From assembly GCA_027698105.1 (NCBI GenBank), contig JAQERH010000007.1, forward strand, positions 33,632 through 97,631: 64,000 nt of DNA, read 5' to 3'. The DNA comes from Lachnospiraceae bacterium AM93-12TA (GTDB lineage: Bacteria; Bacillota; Clostridia; Lachnospirales; Lachnospiraceae). The notes under the pieces are model-generated. The model was not told the origin of the DNA and searched no databases. It worked only from the letters and a program-made list of their open reading frames with translations. Both the position numbers and the translations under genes were made by a program. Numbering within the stretch: the stretch's first letter is position 1; the number at the start of each line of letters is the position of its first letter. Positions 28,629 through 38,517 of the stretch are shown here, in pieces.

Positions 28629-29555
28629 ATGCTGGACAACCGTATTTACACATTTTTAGCTGTATGCCAGGAGATGAATTTTACAAAAGCCGCTAAAAAG
28701 CTTCACATCACTCAGCCTGCTGTCTCCCAGCATATTCAGTATATTGAACGCTATTACGGCATTCATGCCTTTCACTTTGAAGGAAAAAAGCTCTCCCTTA
28801 CCCCGGAAGGTGAGCTTCTGCGTTCCTCTCTTCTGACTATGAAAAATAATGAGGACAGCCTGAAAACCGCTCTCTGCGAATCTGCCAGCCGCACCTCGCC
28901 TCTCCGCCTGGGAGCCACTCTGACGGCAGGCAGCTTTCTTTTGGCAGATCCTCTTGCAAAGCTGTTTCGCAGATGGCCGGATCTGCCTCTTACAGTAACG
29001 GTCAAGAATACTGCTGATCTGCTGGCACAGATTGACGACGGAACCCTGGATTTCGCCCTGCTGGAAGGCAATTTTTCCAAGGCCTCCTACGCCTATCTGG
29101 TCTATCTGCGGGAACCCTTCATTCCCGTCTGCGGCCCAGGACTGCTGCGCCGGATGAAGCACCTGCAAAAAGAAAAGGGCCTCCCTCTCTCCCTGGAGCA
29201 GCTGACCGGTCAGAGGCTTCTGCTGCGGGAATCCGGATCCGGGACCCGGATGATCCTGGAGCAGATTCTGGAAGAGCGGGGGCTCTTTGTATCTGATTTT
29301 AAAAATACAGCGGAAATAGAGAATATGCAGGCTATTAAGGATCTGGTAGCTGCTGACTGCGGCATTACCTTTCTCTATAAAAGCGCTGTCAGACGGGAGC
29401 TTTCTGATGGAACCATCTGCGAAATTCCCATTGAAAACCTGTGGCTGGAACACGAAATTTCCGTGGTGTGGCAGAAAAACAGGCTCTTTGAAAAGCGTGT
29501 ATCCCAGGTCATCGAAGAAGCCTTTGGCCCCGACTGCCGGGAAGACAGCCTCTAA
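28629..29555 (+). CDS. LysR-family transcriptional regulator
   Basis: A 308-residue regulator with the N-terminal winged helix (FLAVCQEMNFTKAAKKLHI, then QPAVSQHIQYIE) and a periplasmic-binding-like effector domain from about residue 90. The AAGGAGG site lies 7 bases before the ATG. Transcribed divergently from the siroheme reductase gene, which is therefore the likely target; related regulators control sulfur or nitrogen assimilation, but the effector is unknown. Its last four bases overlap the end of the convergent ABC ATPase gene, with no terminator between. Confidence 0.9.
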   Translation: MLDNRIYTFLAVCQEMNFTKAAKKLHITQPAVSQHIQYIERYYGIHAFHFEGKKLSLTPEGELLRSSLLTMKNNEDSLKTALCESASRTSPLRLGATLTAGSFLLADPLAKLFRRWPDLPLTVTVKNTADLLAQIDDGTLDFALLEGNFSKASYAYLVYLREPFIPVCGPGLLRRMKHLQKEKGLPLSLEQLTGQRLLLRESGSGTRMILEQILEERGLFVSDFKNTAEIENMQAIKDLVAADCGITFLYKSAVRRELSDGTICEIPIENLWLEHEISVVWQKNRLFEKRVSQVIEEAFGPDCREDSL

Positions 29556-30550
29556 AAAGCCTTTCCTCCCTGAAGCTCCAGCACCACCGCCTCTCCAGGC
29601 TGGTACTCTCTCTCAAATTCCCTGACCAGGATTTCTCCACTCTCTGTTTCCACAAAATACTGGGTGTAGAAACCCATGTAATCTGATTTTGATATGACTC
29701 CAGTCAGCTGTTTCCTGCTAGCTGGGGCCTGCGTCTTTTGCCCTGCTTCTTCCCCTGCCTCCAGCTCTTCTTTTCTTCCCAGGATTCTGATGTCCTCCGG
29801 TCTGAAATATAGAAGGCTTCCATCCGGCATCACTGCCTTGTCAGCTGTCCCTAAAAATTCCATGACAAACAGGCTAGAAGAATTCTGATAAACGTCTCTG
29901 GGCGCTCCCATCTGAATCAGGCGTCCCCCTTCCATAATGGCAATTTTATCTGCCAGGGCCATAGCCTCCTCCTGATCATGAGTGACGAATATCATGGTAA
30001 TCCCTGTTTTTTTCTGGAGTTCCTTCAATTCGTCCCTCATGCGGATCCTAAGCTTTGCGTCCAGATTGCTGAGCGGCTCGTCTAACAGGAGTACCTTGGG
30101 ATTTACCGCCATGGCGCGGGCCAGAGCCACTCTCTGCTGCTGCCCTCCGGAAAGCTCCTGGACAGAAGAGGAAGCCCGGTCGGCCAGTCCCACAATTTCC
30201 AGGTATTCCTCTGCCCTCCTGGCCGCCTCTCTCTTTTTCATTCCCTGAAATTTCAGGCCGTACATGACGTTTTGAAGGACTGTCATATGAGGAAACAGAG
30301 CATAGGACTGAAACACGGTGGAGACGGGACGTCTCTCAGGAGGAAGAGCGGTGATGTCCTCCCCGTCCAGATAAATTCTGCCCTGATCCGGTGTCAGGAA
30401 TCCTCCCGCCATTCGAAGAGTAGTGGTTTTTCCGCATCCCGATGCACCCAGGAGGCAGAGAATTTCACCCTGTTCCATGGAAAGATTCAGTCCTGAAACC
30501 ACCTCTTTCCCGTCAAAGGATTTACTTAAATCTTTCATTTCCAGATACAT
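29552..30550 (-). CDS. ABC transporter ATPase, ferric/polyamine-type
   Basis: A 332-residue ATPase of the FbpC/PotA group: Walker A GASGCGKT, Q-loop VFQSYALFPHMTV, signature LSGGQQQRVALARAM, Walker B VLLLDEP, and a TOBE domain after residue 235 (LYFRPEDIRI). It follows the permease by one base. It powers uptake by the adjacent fused permease and binding protein. Confidence 0.9.
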   Translation of the reverse strand: MYLEMKDLSKSFDGKEVVSGLNLSMEQGEILCLLGASGCGKTTTLRMAGGFLTPDQGRIYLDGEDITALPPERRPVSTVFQSYALFPHMTVLQNVMYGLKFQGMKKREAARRAEEYLEIVGLADRASSSVQELSGGQQQRVALARAMAVNPKVLLLDEPLSNLDAKLRIRMRDELKELQKKTGITMIFVTHDQEEAMALADKIAIMEGGRLIQMGAPRDVYQNSSSLFVMEFLGTADKAVMPDGSLLYFRPEDIRILGRKEELEAGEEAGQKTQAPASRKQLTGVISKSDYMGFYTQYFVETESGEILVREFEREYQPGEAVVLELQGGKAF

Positions 30551-30551
30551 A

Positions 30552-32285
30552 TCACGCCTCCTCTTTTTTCATTTTTTTTGGTTTTTCCCGAAGAACAAGA
30601 GCCGATACCCCGCCTGTCACGGCAATGGTTATCACAATAATCATCGACGAAATCAGAGAAGCCACCCCGTATTCCCCGGAATTAATTGCATCAAACAGTG
30701 TGTAAACTGCCAGCTTATGTCTGGCGCTGATTAAAAACATGACGGCTCCTGCTGTCGTCATAGCGCTGGAAAAATTATAGATAAAGCCTGTCACAAAGGT
30801 GCGCTTCAGGTTTGGCATTACAATGTCCTTTGTCACAAAAAACCGTCCCGCCCCCAGATCTCTGGCCGCATCCTCCACCCGGCTGTTTAACTGGGCCAGG
30901 GAAGCGCTGGTCAGCTTCATTACCATGGGAAGCTGCTTAAAAATCATATTCAGGATAATAATGGCCGCTGTCCCTGTCATTTTCAGAGGTTCCTTATTAA
31001 AAACGAGAATATATCCAATTCCAAAACAGGTTCCCGGAAGAAGGTAAGGCATGGTTGCGATAAAGTCATAAAAACCTCTGAATCTCACCTTTCTCCGCTC
31101 CAGGTAGTAGGCAAACAGCATGGCAAACAGTGTTCCCGCAGCTGCTGTGATCAGAGAATACCAGACGCTTCGTATCAGGCTCTCCATGTTATAGGTGAGA
31201 AGACCGTTAAAATGATCCAGAGAAAAATAGTAATTTCCCTTTTTTGACTTTAAGAAACCGGTCAGAAAAATGCAGAGATACTGCAGAGTCATCATGATAA
31301 AAAACAGTGCGGATAAAAGGCGGATTCCCGCCCCCAATAGTCCTGTCAGCGGAAGCGGAAGTCCTCCTGCCCCATGTTTCTGGCCATCTGCTGCCGTCAT
31401 CCTGTCTGCCTGCTTCATCAGAATGCGGTACAGCAGAAAAGCTGCCACTGCCGGGAGAAGCAGCAGCATATTCATGGCTGAAGCCTTTTCCAGATCCGCA
31501 TACCCAATCAGCTCCATATAGATGGCAGAAGCCAGGGTATTATACCTGCCTCCGATCACAGCCGGCGTTCCAAAGTCTGCCACAGAACGGATAAAAGACA
31601 GGATAAAGCAGATTCCTGCTGCCGGCTTCAGCATGGGAAGCACCACCTGTCTCATGGTCTGGGCCGGAGAGGCTCCCAGATCCCTGGATGCTTCCAGAAG
31701 GCGCAGATCCAGCTTTTCCAGAATCCCCACTGCAAACAGGGCATTTAAAGACGCAAAATGAACCGTCTGCATAATGATAATACCCCATTTATTGTAGGGG
31801 CTGAGCATCAGGCCCAGCAGGCGGTAGGTAATCCAGCCCCTCTTTCCAAACAGCTGAATATAGACCAGAGAGGAGATAAACGGCGGTGAAACCATGGTCA
31901 TCAAAAGAATTCCCATAAAAATCTTCTTCCAGTTTCCTTTCATGGTCACAATGCAGAGGGCCACTGCAATTCCAAGAATGGTAGAAAAGACTGCTGCTAA
32001 AACCCCTGTAAAAGCGCTGTGGCGGATAAGGACGCTGTTTTCACGAAACAGATTTTCATAGGCAGCCAGGCTGAAGCCTTCTCCCAGGTTTACACTTTTA
32101 GCGGCTATGCCCAAAAGCGGCCACAGGACGAATAGAAGGACAGCTGCCGCCATTGCCCAGAATAAAAATCTGTCTGCACATCCTCCAAGAAACGCCCTTC
32201 TGTTGTTCGTGCAGGAAAAAAGGGCATCTGAACCAGATACCCTTTTTCCATTATTCTGTCGGTTCTTCATCTCCAGACTACTCAT
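30552..32285 (-). CDS. Fused two-domain ABC permease, FbpB-like
   Basis: About 577 residues from the ATG at 32285, which overlaps the binding-protein stop by 8 bases; a longer frame to 32366 would run inside that gene. The protein has two homologous permease halves of about six helices each, with EAA loops DLGASPAQTMRQVVLPMLKP and DLGAGRFFVTKDIVMPNLKR. Such double permeases are typical of ferric-iron (FbpB) and 2-aminoethylphosphonate-type importers. Substrate probably iron(III) or a phosphonate or other small anion; the sequence does not settle which. Confidence 0.85.
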   Translation of the reverse strand: MSSLEMKNRQNNGKRVSGSDALFSCTNNRRAFLGGCADRFLFWAMAAAVLLFVLWPLLGIAAKSVNLGEGFSLAAYENLFRENSVLIRHSAFTGVLAAVFSTILGIAVALCIVTMKGNWKKIFMGILLMTMVSPPFISSLVYIQLFGKRGWITYRLLGLMLSPYNKWGIIIMQTVHFASLNALFAVGILEKLDLRLLEASRDLGASPAQTMRQVVLPMLKPAAGICFILSFIRSVADFGTPAVIGGRYNTLASAIYMELIGYADLEKASAMNMLLLLPAVAAFLLYRILMKQADRMTAADGQKHGAGGLPLPLTGLLGAGIRLLSALFFIMMTLQYLCIFLTGFLKSKKGNYYFSLDHFNGLLTYNMESLIRSVWYSLITAAAGTLFAMLFAYYLERRKVRFRGFYDFIATMPYLLPGTCFGIGYILVFNKEPLKMTGTAAIIILNMIFKQLPMVMKLTSASLAQLNSRVEDAARDLGAGRFFVTKDIVMPNLKRTFVTGFIYNFSSAMTTAGAVMFLISARHKLAVYTLFDAINSGEYGVASLISSMIIVITIAVTGGVSALVLREKPKKMKKEEA

Positions 32286-33396
32286 TCTCAGACTTGTCTC
32301 CTGCCAGTTCATCCCACTTGGCCAGGATTGTCTCTCTCTGGGAGCCGAATAAGGATAAATCCTCATCCATCAGAGACTCTACATCAAAGGTAAGCTCTAA
32401 GCCCTCAATGTCCGGCTTTACCATCTTGATTGTATCCTTATTATCAATGTCAGCTACCATCTTCAGATTTTCATCATCAGAGTAGAACCACTCAATAAAC
32501 TCCTTGGCTTCCTCTGCGCCCTCAGAGTTCTTAAATACGGCAACACCCTCCGGCACGTAAGGAATTCCATCCTCCGGATAAACAGCTGTCATATTCTGCT
32601 CCTCCTGAAGCTTATCTACCTCGCGGTCCATAGGAGCGATTCCAATGGCAAACTCGCCTGCCATGGTCTTTGTCAGCGGATCCTTTCCTCTCTTAGAGTA
32701 GTATTCGATGTTCTTATTCAGTTCCTCGAAATACTTCCAGCCTTCTTCCTCTCCCTTTGCCTGGAGAATCGCATTTACAACTGCGTAGTTTGTTCCGGAG
32801 ATGGCCGGATTGGACATAATGATTTCGCCCTGGTAATCAGTATTGGTCAGATCAGCCCAGGACTTTGGAATCTCCAGCCCCTTCTCTTCAATAATATCAT
32901 TGTTTACTACAAAGCCTACTACTGTAAGACCCTTGGCAAACCAGTAATTGTCAGCATCCTTGTACTCCGGAGCCAGGTTTGCCGCCTCATCAAAGTTTAC
33001 CTGCTCTAACAGGCCATCCTCCTTGGCTCCCATGAATGCGTCAATTCCGCCTCCGAACCAGAGGTCTGCCATAGGAGTTCCGCCTTCGGCCTTGATCTTG
33101 GAGAGAACCTCTCCGGAAGACATGGATAAAAGCTCTGTTTTAACTCCTGTCTCCTCTGTAAACTTATCAAACAGCTTTACATAGTTCTCACTGGTTGCCA
33201 CTACCTTTAAGGTTCCGTCTGCCTTTTTCTCCTCAGCCTCTGTCTCCTCAACAGATGCTGCAGAAGATTCCTGAGACTGTGCTGTACTCTCAGCAGATGC
33301 TGCTGTAGTCTCCTGACCGCCCTGAGAGCTGCAGCCCGCCAGCATAAGAGCTGCCAGTCCTGCTGTCATAATTCCTGTCAGACTTTTCTTTTTCAT
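32278..33396 (-). CDS. ABC substrate-binding lipoprotein, ferric/phosphonate-type
   Basis: A 372-residue lipoprotein: signal peptide, lipobox LAGC (Cys22), a Ser/Glu-rich linker to about residue 60, then a family-1/6 binding fold starting TLKVVATSENYVKLF. The central GTNYAVVNAILQAKGEEEGW and NIEYYSKRGKDPL segments match AfuA/FutA/PhnS-like proteins. An adjacent Tyr-Tyr pair recalls the iron ligands of FbpA but its alignment is uncertain. First gene of a three-gene operon with the permease and ATPase. Confidence 0.88.
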   Translation of the reverse strand: MKKKSLTGIMTAGLAALMLAGCSSQGGQETTAASAESTAQSQESSAASVEETEAEEKKADGTLKVVATSENYVKLFDKFTEETGVKTELLSMSSGEVLSKIKAEGGTPMADLWFGGGIDAFMGAKEDGLLEQVNFDEAANLAPEYKDADNYWFAKGLTVVGFVVNNDIIEEKGLEIPKSWADLTNTDYQGEIIMSNPAISGTNYAVVNAILQAKGEEEGWKYFEELNKNIEYYSKRGKDPLTKTMAGEFAIGIAPMDREVDKLQEEQNMTAVYPEDGIPYVPEGVAVFKNSEGAEEAKEFIEWFYSDDENLKMVADIDNKDTIKMVKPDIEGLELTFDVESLMDEDLSLFGSQRETILAKWDELAGDKSENE

Positions 33397-33479
33397 GTTC
33401 TCGTTCCTCCTGATACGACAGCGCCAAACTGTATCGGCACTGTACTATATAAAAGATTTTTGTCTTATTCCAGTTATCT

Positions 33480-33508
33480 ATACTACCCCTCTCCTGTTTT
33501 TCCGTCAA
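33480..33508 (-). promoter_or_regulatory. Promoter of the ferric/phosphonate-type ABC operon
   Basis: TTGACG (33503-33508) and TAGTAT (33480-33485) on the minus strand, spacer 17, about 85 bases before the binding-protein start. No Fur-like palindrome was recognised in 33397-33722, which otherwise contains only the two divergent promoters. Confidence 0.5.
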
Positions 33509-33599
33509 TGATTTCCTCTTCTTTTCCCTGTATTCATGAAATTTTCTATAAATGCATTTATTTATTGTTTTTTTCTATAGCTTGAGTCTCTGTTCTTCC

Positions 33600-33629
33600 T
33601 TGACGCTCTTTTGCCTGTGCTGATACAAT
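33600..33629 (+). promoter_or_regulatory. Promoter of the PHP-domain gene
   Basis: TTGACG (33600-33605) and TACAAT (33624-33629), spacer 18, about 95 bases before the start. Confidence 0.55.
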
Positions 33630-33722
33630 TTTTCACAGAAGCCCGCAAACTCCGGCACTCCGGCCACAGAAAGCGGCTGGAAACAGAGTACGCAGCAGAA
33701 AGCGGGTACAGGGAGGTTACTT

Positions 33723-34352
33723 ATGTTTGTGGATCTTCATATGCATGAACGGACATTTTCAAAGGACAGCTTTTTAACGCTGAAGGAAATTGTGGATATC
33801 GCCAAAGAAAAGGGGCTGGACGGTGTCTGCATTACAGATCACGATGATATTGGAATCAAGGAATACGCAGAACAGTATTCAAAAGAAACTGGATTCCCCA
33901 TTTTTGTGGGATATGAATTTTATTCTCTCCAGGGCGATATTCTGGCATTCGGAGTGCCTGAGGTTCCCTCTGAGCGCATCTCAGCCCAGGAATTTGTGGA
34001 CTATGTCAAAAGCTTTGGGGGCATCTGCATTGCTGCCCACCCATTCCGAAACAACAACAGAGGGCTGGAGGAAAATCTGGCCACAGTCAAGGGACTGGAC
34101 GGCATCGAAGCCCTGAATGGAAGCACGCTTCCAGACGCCTGCAATAAAGCTTTCTCCTACGCGAAGGAACTGGGCATCCAGTGTACCGGCGCCAGCGACT
34201 GTCACGTGCCCTCCAAGGTAGGAGTCTACGCCACCTGGCTTCCGGAGACGGTCTCCACTCTGGATGACTTTATCTCTGTATTTAAAAAAGGCCAGTGCCG
34301 TCCCGCTGTATACCAGGACGGAGGATATGTAATAGTCGATCAGGCGCAGTAA
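33723..34352 (+). CDS. PHP-domain phosphoesterase-like protein
   Basis: A 209-residue protein consisting of one PHP domain. Metal-binding motifs are in place: DLHMH near the N-terminus, ITDHDD at about 38-43, AHPFR at about 107-111 and DCH at about 160. PHP proteins are metal-dependent phosphoesterases that act on nucleotides or phosphorylated small molecules. The GGGAGGT site precedes the ATG at 33723. It stands alone, between a divergent ABC operon and convergent groEL. Substrate unknown. Confidence 0.88.
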   Translation: MFVDLHMHERTFSKDSFLTLKEIVDIAKEKGLDGVCITDHDDIGIKEYAEQYSKETGFPIFVGYEFYSLQGDILAFGVPEVPSERISAQEFVDYVKSFGGICIAAHPFRNNNRGLEENLATVKGLDGIEALNGSTLPDACNKAFSYAKELGIQCTGASDCHVPSKVGVYATWLPETVSTLDDFISVFKKGQCRPAVYQDGGYVIVDQAQ

Positions 34353-34390
34353 AAAACAGGGAAAAACGGAACACTTCCAACTGTCTGACT

Positions 34391-34437
34391 AAAAAATGGG
34401 AAGAACAAGAAACATCTCTTGTTCTTCCCATTTTTTT
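34391..34437. terminator. Bidirectional terminator between PHP gene and groEL
   Basis: A perfect 14-bp stem (TGGGAAGAACAAGA with TCTTGTTCTTCCCA) flanked by A6 on the left and T7 on the right serves both convergent genes. Confidence 0.93.
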
Positions 34438-34475
34438 ATCTATCTCTTCAATTTATCCAAACTTCAGAGGAATTT

Positions 34476-36161
<1,686 letters not shown>

Positions 36162-36167
36162 CTAGGC

Positions 36168-36452
36168 TTACTCAATCACAGCCAGAATATCGTTCTGCTT
36201 TACTACAACGTATTTCTCGTCCTCTACCTCAACCTCTGTGCCGGAGTATTTAGAGTAGATGACCTTGTCGCCAACCTTAACCTGCATGGAAACTTCCTTG
36301 CCGTCAACCACGCCGCCCGGTCCTACTGCAATGACCTCAGCCTGCTGCGGTTTCTCCTTCGCCTGTCCTGGAAGCACAATGCCGGACTTTGTAGTCTCCT
36401 CTGCGATTAACTGTTTTAAAACAACTCTGTCAAATAATGGTACTAATTTCAT
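36168..36452 (-). CDS. groES: Co-chaperonin GroES
   Basis: A 94-residue 10-kDa chaperonin from the ATG at 36452, which has an AAGGAGG site. The frame is open for 52 codons further upstream but those overlap the promoter leader and are not conserved. The mobile loop region (AEETTKSGIVLPG) and the C-terminal VVKQNDILAVIE fit the family. First gene of the groESL operon. Confidence 0.97.
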   Translation of the reverse strand: MKLVPLFDRVVLKQLIAEETTKSGIVLPGQAKEKPQQAEVIAVGPGGVVDGKEVSMQVKVGDKVIYSKYSGTEVEVEDEKYVVVKQNDILAVIE

Positions 36453-36579
36453 TACCGACTCCTCCTTACTGTTTGTAGTCTTTCTAAAATCTAACAGCGG
36501 AACAGTCCGGCCTGCTGCCGGCCCTTTCCTGATACTGTCTGCTTCCTGTAAATCTTTACCTGTTTCATTTACACCACAA

Positions 36580-36608
36580 GTTATATCACGCTTTACTAGC
36601 ACTGTCAA
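36580..36608 (-). promoter_or_regulatory. groESL promoter
   Basis: TTGACA (36603-36608) and TATAAC (36580-36585) on the minus strand with a 17-base spacer. The -35 box lies inside the CIRCE-type dyad, so repressor binding would block it directly. Confidence 0.85.
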
Positions 36609-36622
36609 GAGTCGAGTGCTAA
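36596..36622. promoter_or_regulatory. CIRCE-type HrcA operator
   Basis: CTAGCACTG-N9-GAGTGCTAA against the consensus TTAGCACTC-N9-GAGTGCTAA: one perfect half and one half with two mismatches. Directly upstream of groES, where HrcA represses in other Firmicutes. Confidence 0.88.
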
Positions 36623-36826
36623 TTTTTAGGAAATTTATATATTTTTTATTTTGACACGGTCAATCGTATCAAAACCATCCTGTTTTTTCCTATTATTATC
36701 TGATTTTTCCCATAAAATCCATGTTTTTCCTCCCCTTACTACAGTTTCCTATTTAGTTTATTCTGTTTTTCACAATTTATTCATGCTGAATCCCTTTATT
36801 TTTCCTCCAAATCGTATTACAATAAA

Positions 36827-37012
36827 GGGAAGTACGAAGCTCCCTTTTGAAGCTTCGTACTTCCCGCTACTCAAACGAAGCGTAGCGGAGTTTGAGGGTC
36901 CTTACTCCCGCTACTCAAATGAAGCCCAGCGGAGTTTGAGGGTCCTTACGGTCCCTTTTGAAGCTTCGTACTTCCCGCTACTCAAACGGAGCCCAGCGGA
37001 GTTTGAGGGTCC
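36827..37012. repeat. Patch of hairpin-forming intergenic repeats
   Basis: Three copies of a 39-base unit (36863-36901, 36907-36945, 36974-37012) with inner arms CTCAAAC/GTTTGAG and CGCTAC/GTAGCG. A further direct repeat, TCCCTTTTGAAGCTTCGTAC, is at 36841 and 36952, and an inverted pair, GGAAGTACGAAGC/GCTTCGTACTTCC, at 36827-36867. The copies differ at a few bases, mostly in the loop. The patch lies between the groES promoter and the next gene and has no coding signal. It resembles REP/MITE-like or palindromic elements; a transposase is not present. Confidence 0.85.
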
Positions 37013-37103
37013 AGGCGATTTTTCCCAACTGCTGTGTCTCCATACATCAGCGGAACGGATCAAAAATACAATAAACTAAAAATGATATTAAAAGGAGTAT
37101 ACT

Positions 37104-37550
37104 ATGGCAAAGAAACAGTTTGGAAAGCTTGCAGTCCTGGCCGCTCTGGCAGGAACTGCCGTTGGAATTACCTATTTTCTCAGATACAAATCCTTCCATG
37201 AAGAGCTGGAAGAGGATTTCCATGATTTTGAAGAGGACTTAGACGAGTTCGACAATGAGGAGGAAGAAATTTCCCCTAAACGCAATTATGTTTCCCTGAC
37301 TCCTGAAAAGGCTGATGCTGCTCAGGAAGAAGCGTCTTCTGATTCTCAGGAAAACACTAAAGAGGAAGAGACTGTCCCTGAAACAGAAAATGAGCCTGCC
37401 AAAGAGCAGAATGACTATCTGGACAGTGATATGGAATTTCTGGATGACGAGCCAATAGACAGTGCGTCCATGTTTGATGAGGAGGACGGCCGCAGCGACC
37501 TTTCATCTTCCGCTACTACCATTGTAGAAGACGAAGAACCGGAACAGTAA
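37104..37550 (+). CDS. Acidic membrane-anchored protein
   Basis: A 148-residue protein with a basic start, a hydrophobic segment at about 9-26, then a highly acidic, probably disordered tail (runs such as EELEEDFHDFEEDLDEF and many Glu/Asp to the end). AAAAGGAG lies upstream of the ATG. It recalls YtxH-like small membrane proteins only in its layout. Followed after 18 bases by the IclR regulator, probably in one transcript. Function unknown. Confidence 0.8.
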   Translation: MAKKQFGKLAVLAALAGTAVGITYFLRYKSFHEELEEDFHDFEEDLDEFDNEEEEISPKRNYVSLTPEKADAAQEEASSDSQENTKEEETVPETENEPAKEQNDYLDSDMEFLDDEPIDSASMFDEEDGRSDLSSSATTIVEDEEPEQ

Positions 37551-37568
37551 TGGAAGGCGGTTGACTCT

Positions 37569-38330
37569 ATGATCCAAAGCCTGATGCGATCCCTGGATCT
37601 CCTGGAGGTTTTAAAGGGCGCTGATCACAAAATATCTATCGCAGAACTGTCTGAACGGCTGGAGCTCCCCCCCAGCACCATACATCGAATTCTTCAGACC
37701 TTCTGCGAAAAGAAATATGTTATAAGGGATGAGCACACCCACACCTACTGTCTGGGACCTGCCCTGATCTCCCTGGGCCGTGCTGCGGCTTCCAATGTGC
37801 GGATTCAGGACGCTGCTCTTCCAATTTTAAAAAATCTCTCCTATGTAACAAGGGAGGATTCTTATCTGGTAATTCAGGTAGGAGACAAGGGACTTGTCCT
37901 GGACAAGGTGGATGGTCCTAACCATCTGAAAGTCGTAGAGGAGTTCGGCTATGAATTGGATCTCCACTGCGGAGCAATCCGAAAGGTCATTCTGGCCTAT
38001 CAAAGCCCGGAATATCTGGACTACTATACCAGGCAGGTACTGGATCGGCCGGAAGCCTTTCCACAGACCAGCCGCAGCGGTCTTCTGGCAGAGCTGCGCG
38101 AAATCCGGGAACTTGGACTGTCTGTCTCCCATGGCGAATATGTCCATGACGCCATCGGAATCGGCGCTCCTGTCTTTGGAATCAACGGCAGTGTCACTGC
38201 CTCTGTAGGAATTATCGCCCCCTATAGCCGGATAGCCGACAAAGTTCATCTGGAACACATGAAAGAGCAGGTGCGCCACAGCGCAGCAGAGCTTTCCTAC
38301 TATATGGGACACACATTTAAACAAATCTAG
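37569..38330 (+). CDS. IclR-family transcriptional regulator
   Basis: A 253-residue regulator with an N-terminal winged helix (about 5-60, ISIAELSERLELPPSTIHRI) and an effector-binding IclR domain (about 75-250) including LDLHCGAIRKVILAY. IclR proteins act as repressors or activators of catabolic genes and bind small organic acids. It lies next to the convergent hgd/gcd cluster, so control of glutamate fermentation is possible but only suggested by position. Confidence 0.9.
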   Translation: MIQSLMRSLDLLEVLKGADHKISIAELSERLELPPSTIHRILQTFCEKKYVIRDEHTHTYCLGPALISLGRAAASNVRIQDAALPILKNLSYVTREDSYLVIQVGDKGLVLDKVDGPNHLKVVEEFGYELDLHCGAIRKVILAYQSPEYLDYYTRQVLDRPEAFPQTSRSGLLAELREIRELGLSVSHGEYVHDAIGIGAPVFGINGSVTASVGIIAPYSRIADKVHLEHMKEQVRHSAAELSYYMGHTFKQI

Positions 38331-38341
38331 AAATCAAAAAA

Positions 38342-38384
38342 GCCCCGCCGGTGGGTGCAAAAACCTCTGCCGACGGGGAACTTT
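38342..38384 (+). terminator. Terminator after the IclR gene
   Basis: CCCCGCCGG pairs with CCGACGGGG (one mismatch) and is followed by AACTTTTT. It also has A-rich sequence on its left side and may serve the convergent hgdB, which has no other visible terminator in 38385-38517. Confidence 0.75.
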
Positions 38385-38517
38385 TTATGTTCTTTTATTC
38401 CGTTCTTTTATCTCAGCTGTTTCAGCGGAAGGACTCTGCCGCGTCCGGTACAGCCCTCCCTTTGAAACCGACAGTCAAACGCCTCGTCAGACGCCTTCCT
38501 GTTCTTATCTGCTGTTT

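Noticed and set aside
28656-29453. 265-codon minus-strand frame
   Set aside because: It is antisense to the LysR gene, which has clear domain matches and a good ribosome site.
36820-37015. CRISPR array
   Set aside because: Only three units, nearly adjacent (5- and 28-base gaps), strongly palindromic, with no unique spacers and no cas genes.
36651-37079. Plus-strand 142-codon frame over the repeat patch
   Set aside because: It has no ribosome site and its repeats simply mirror the DNA hairpins.
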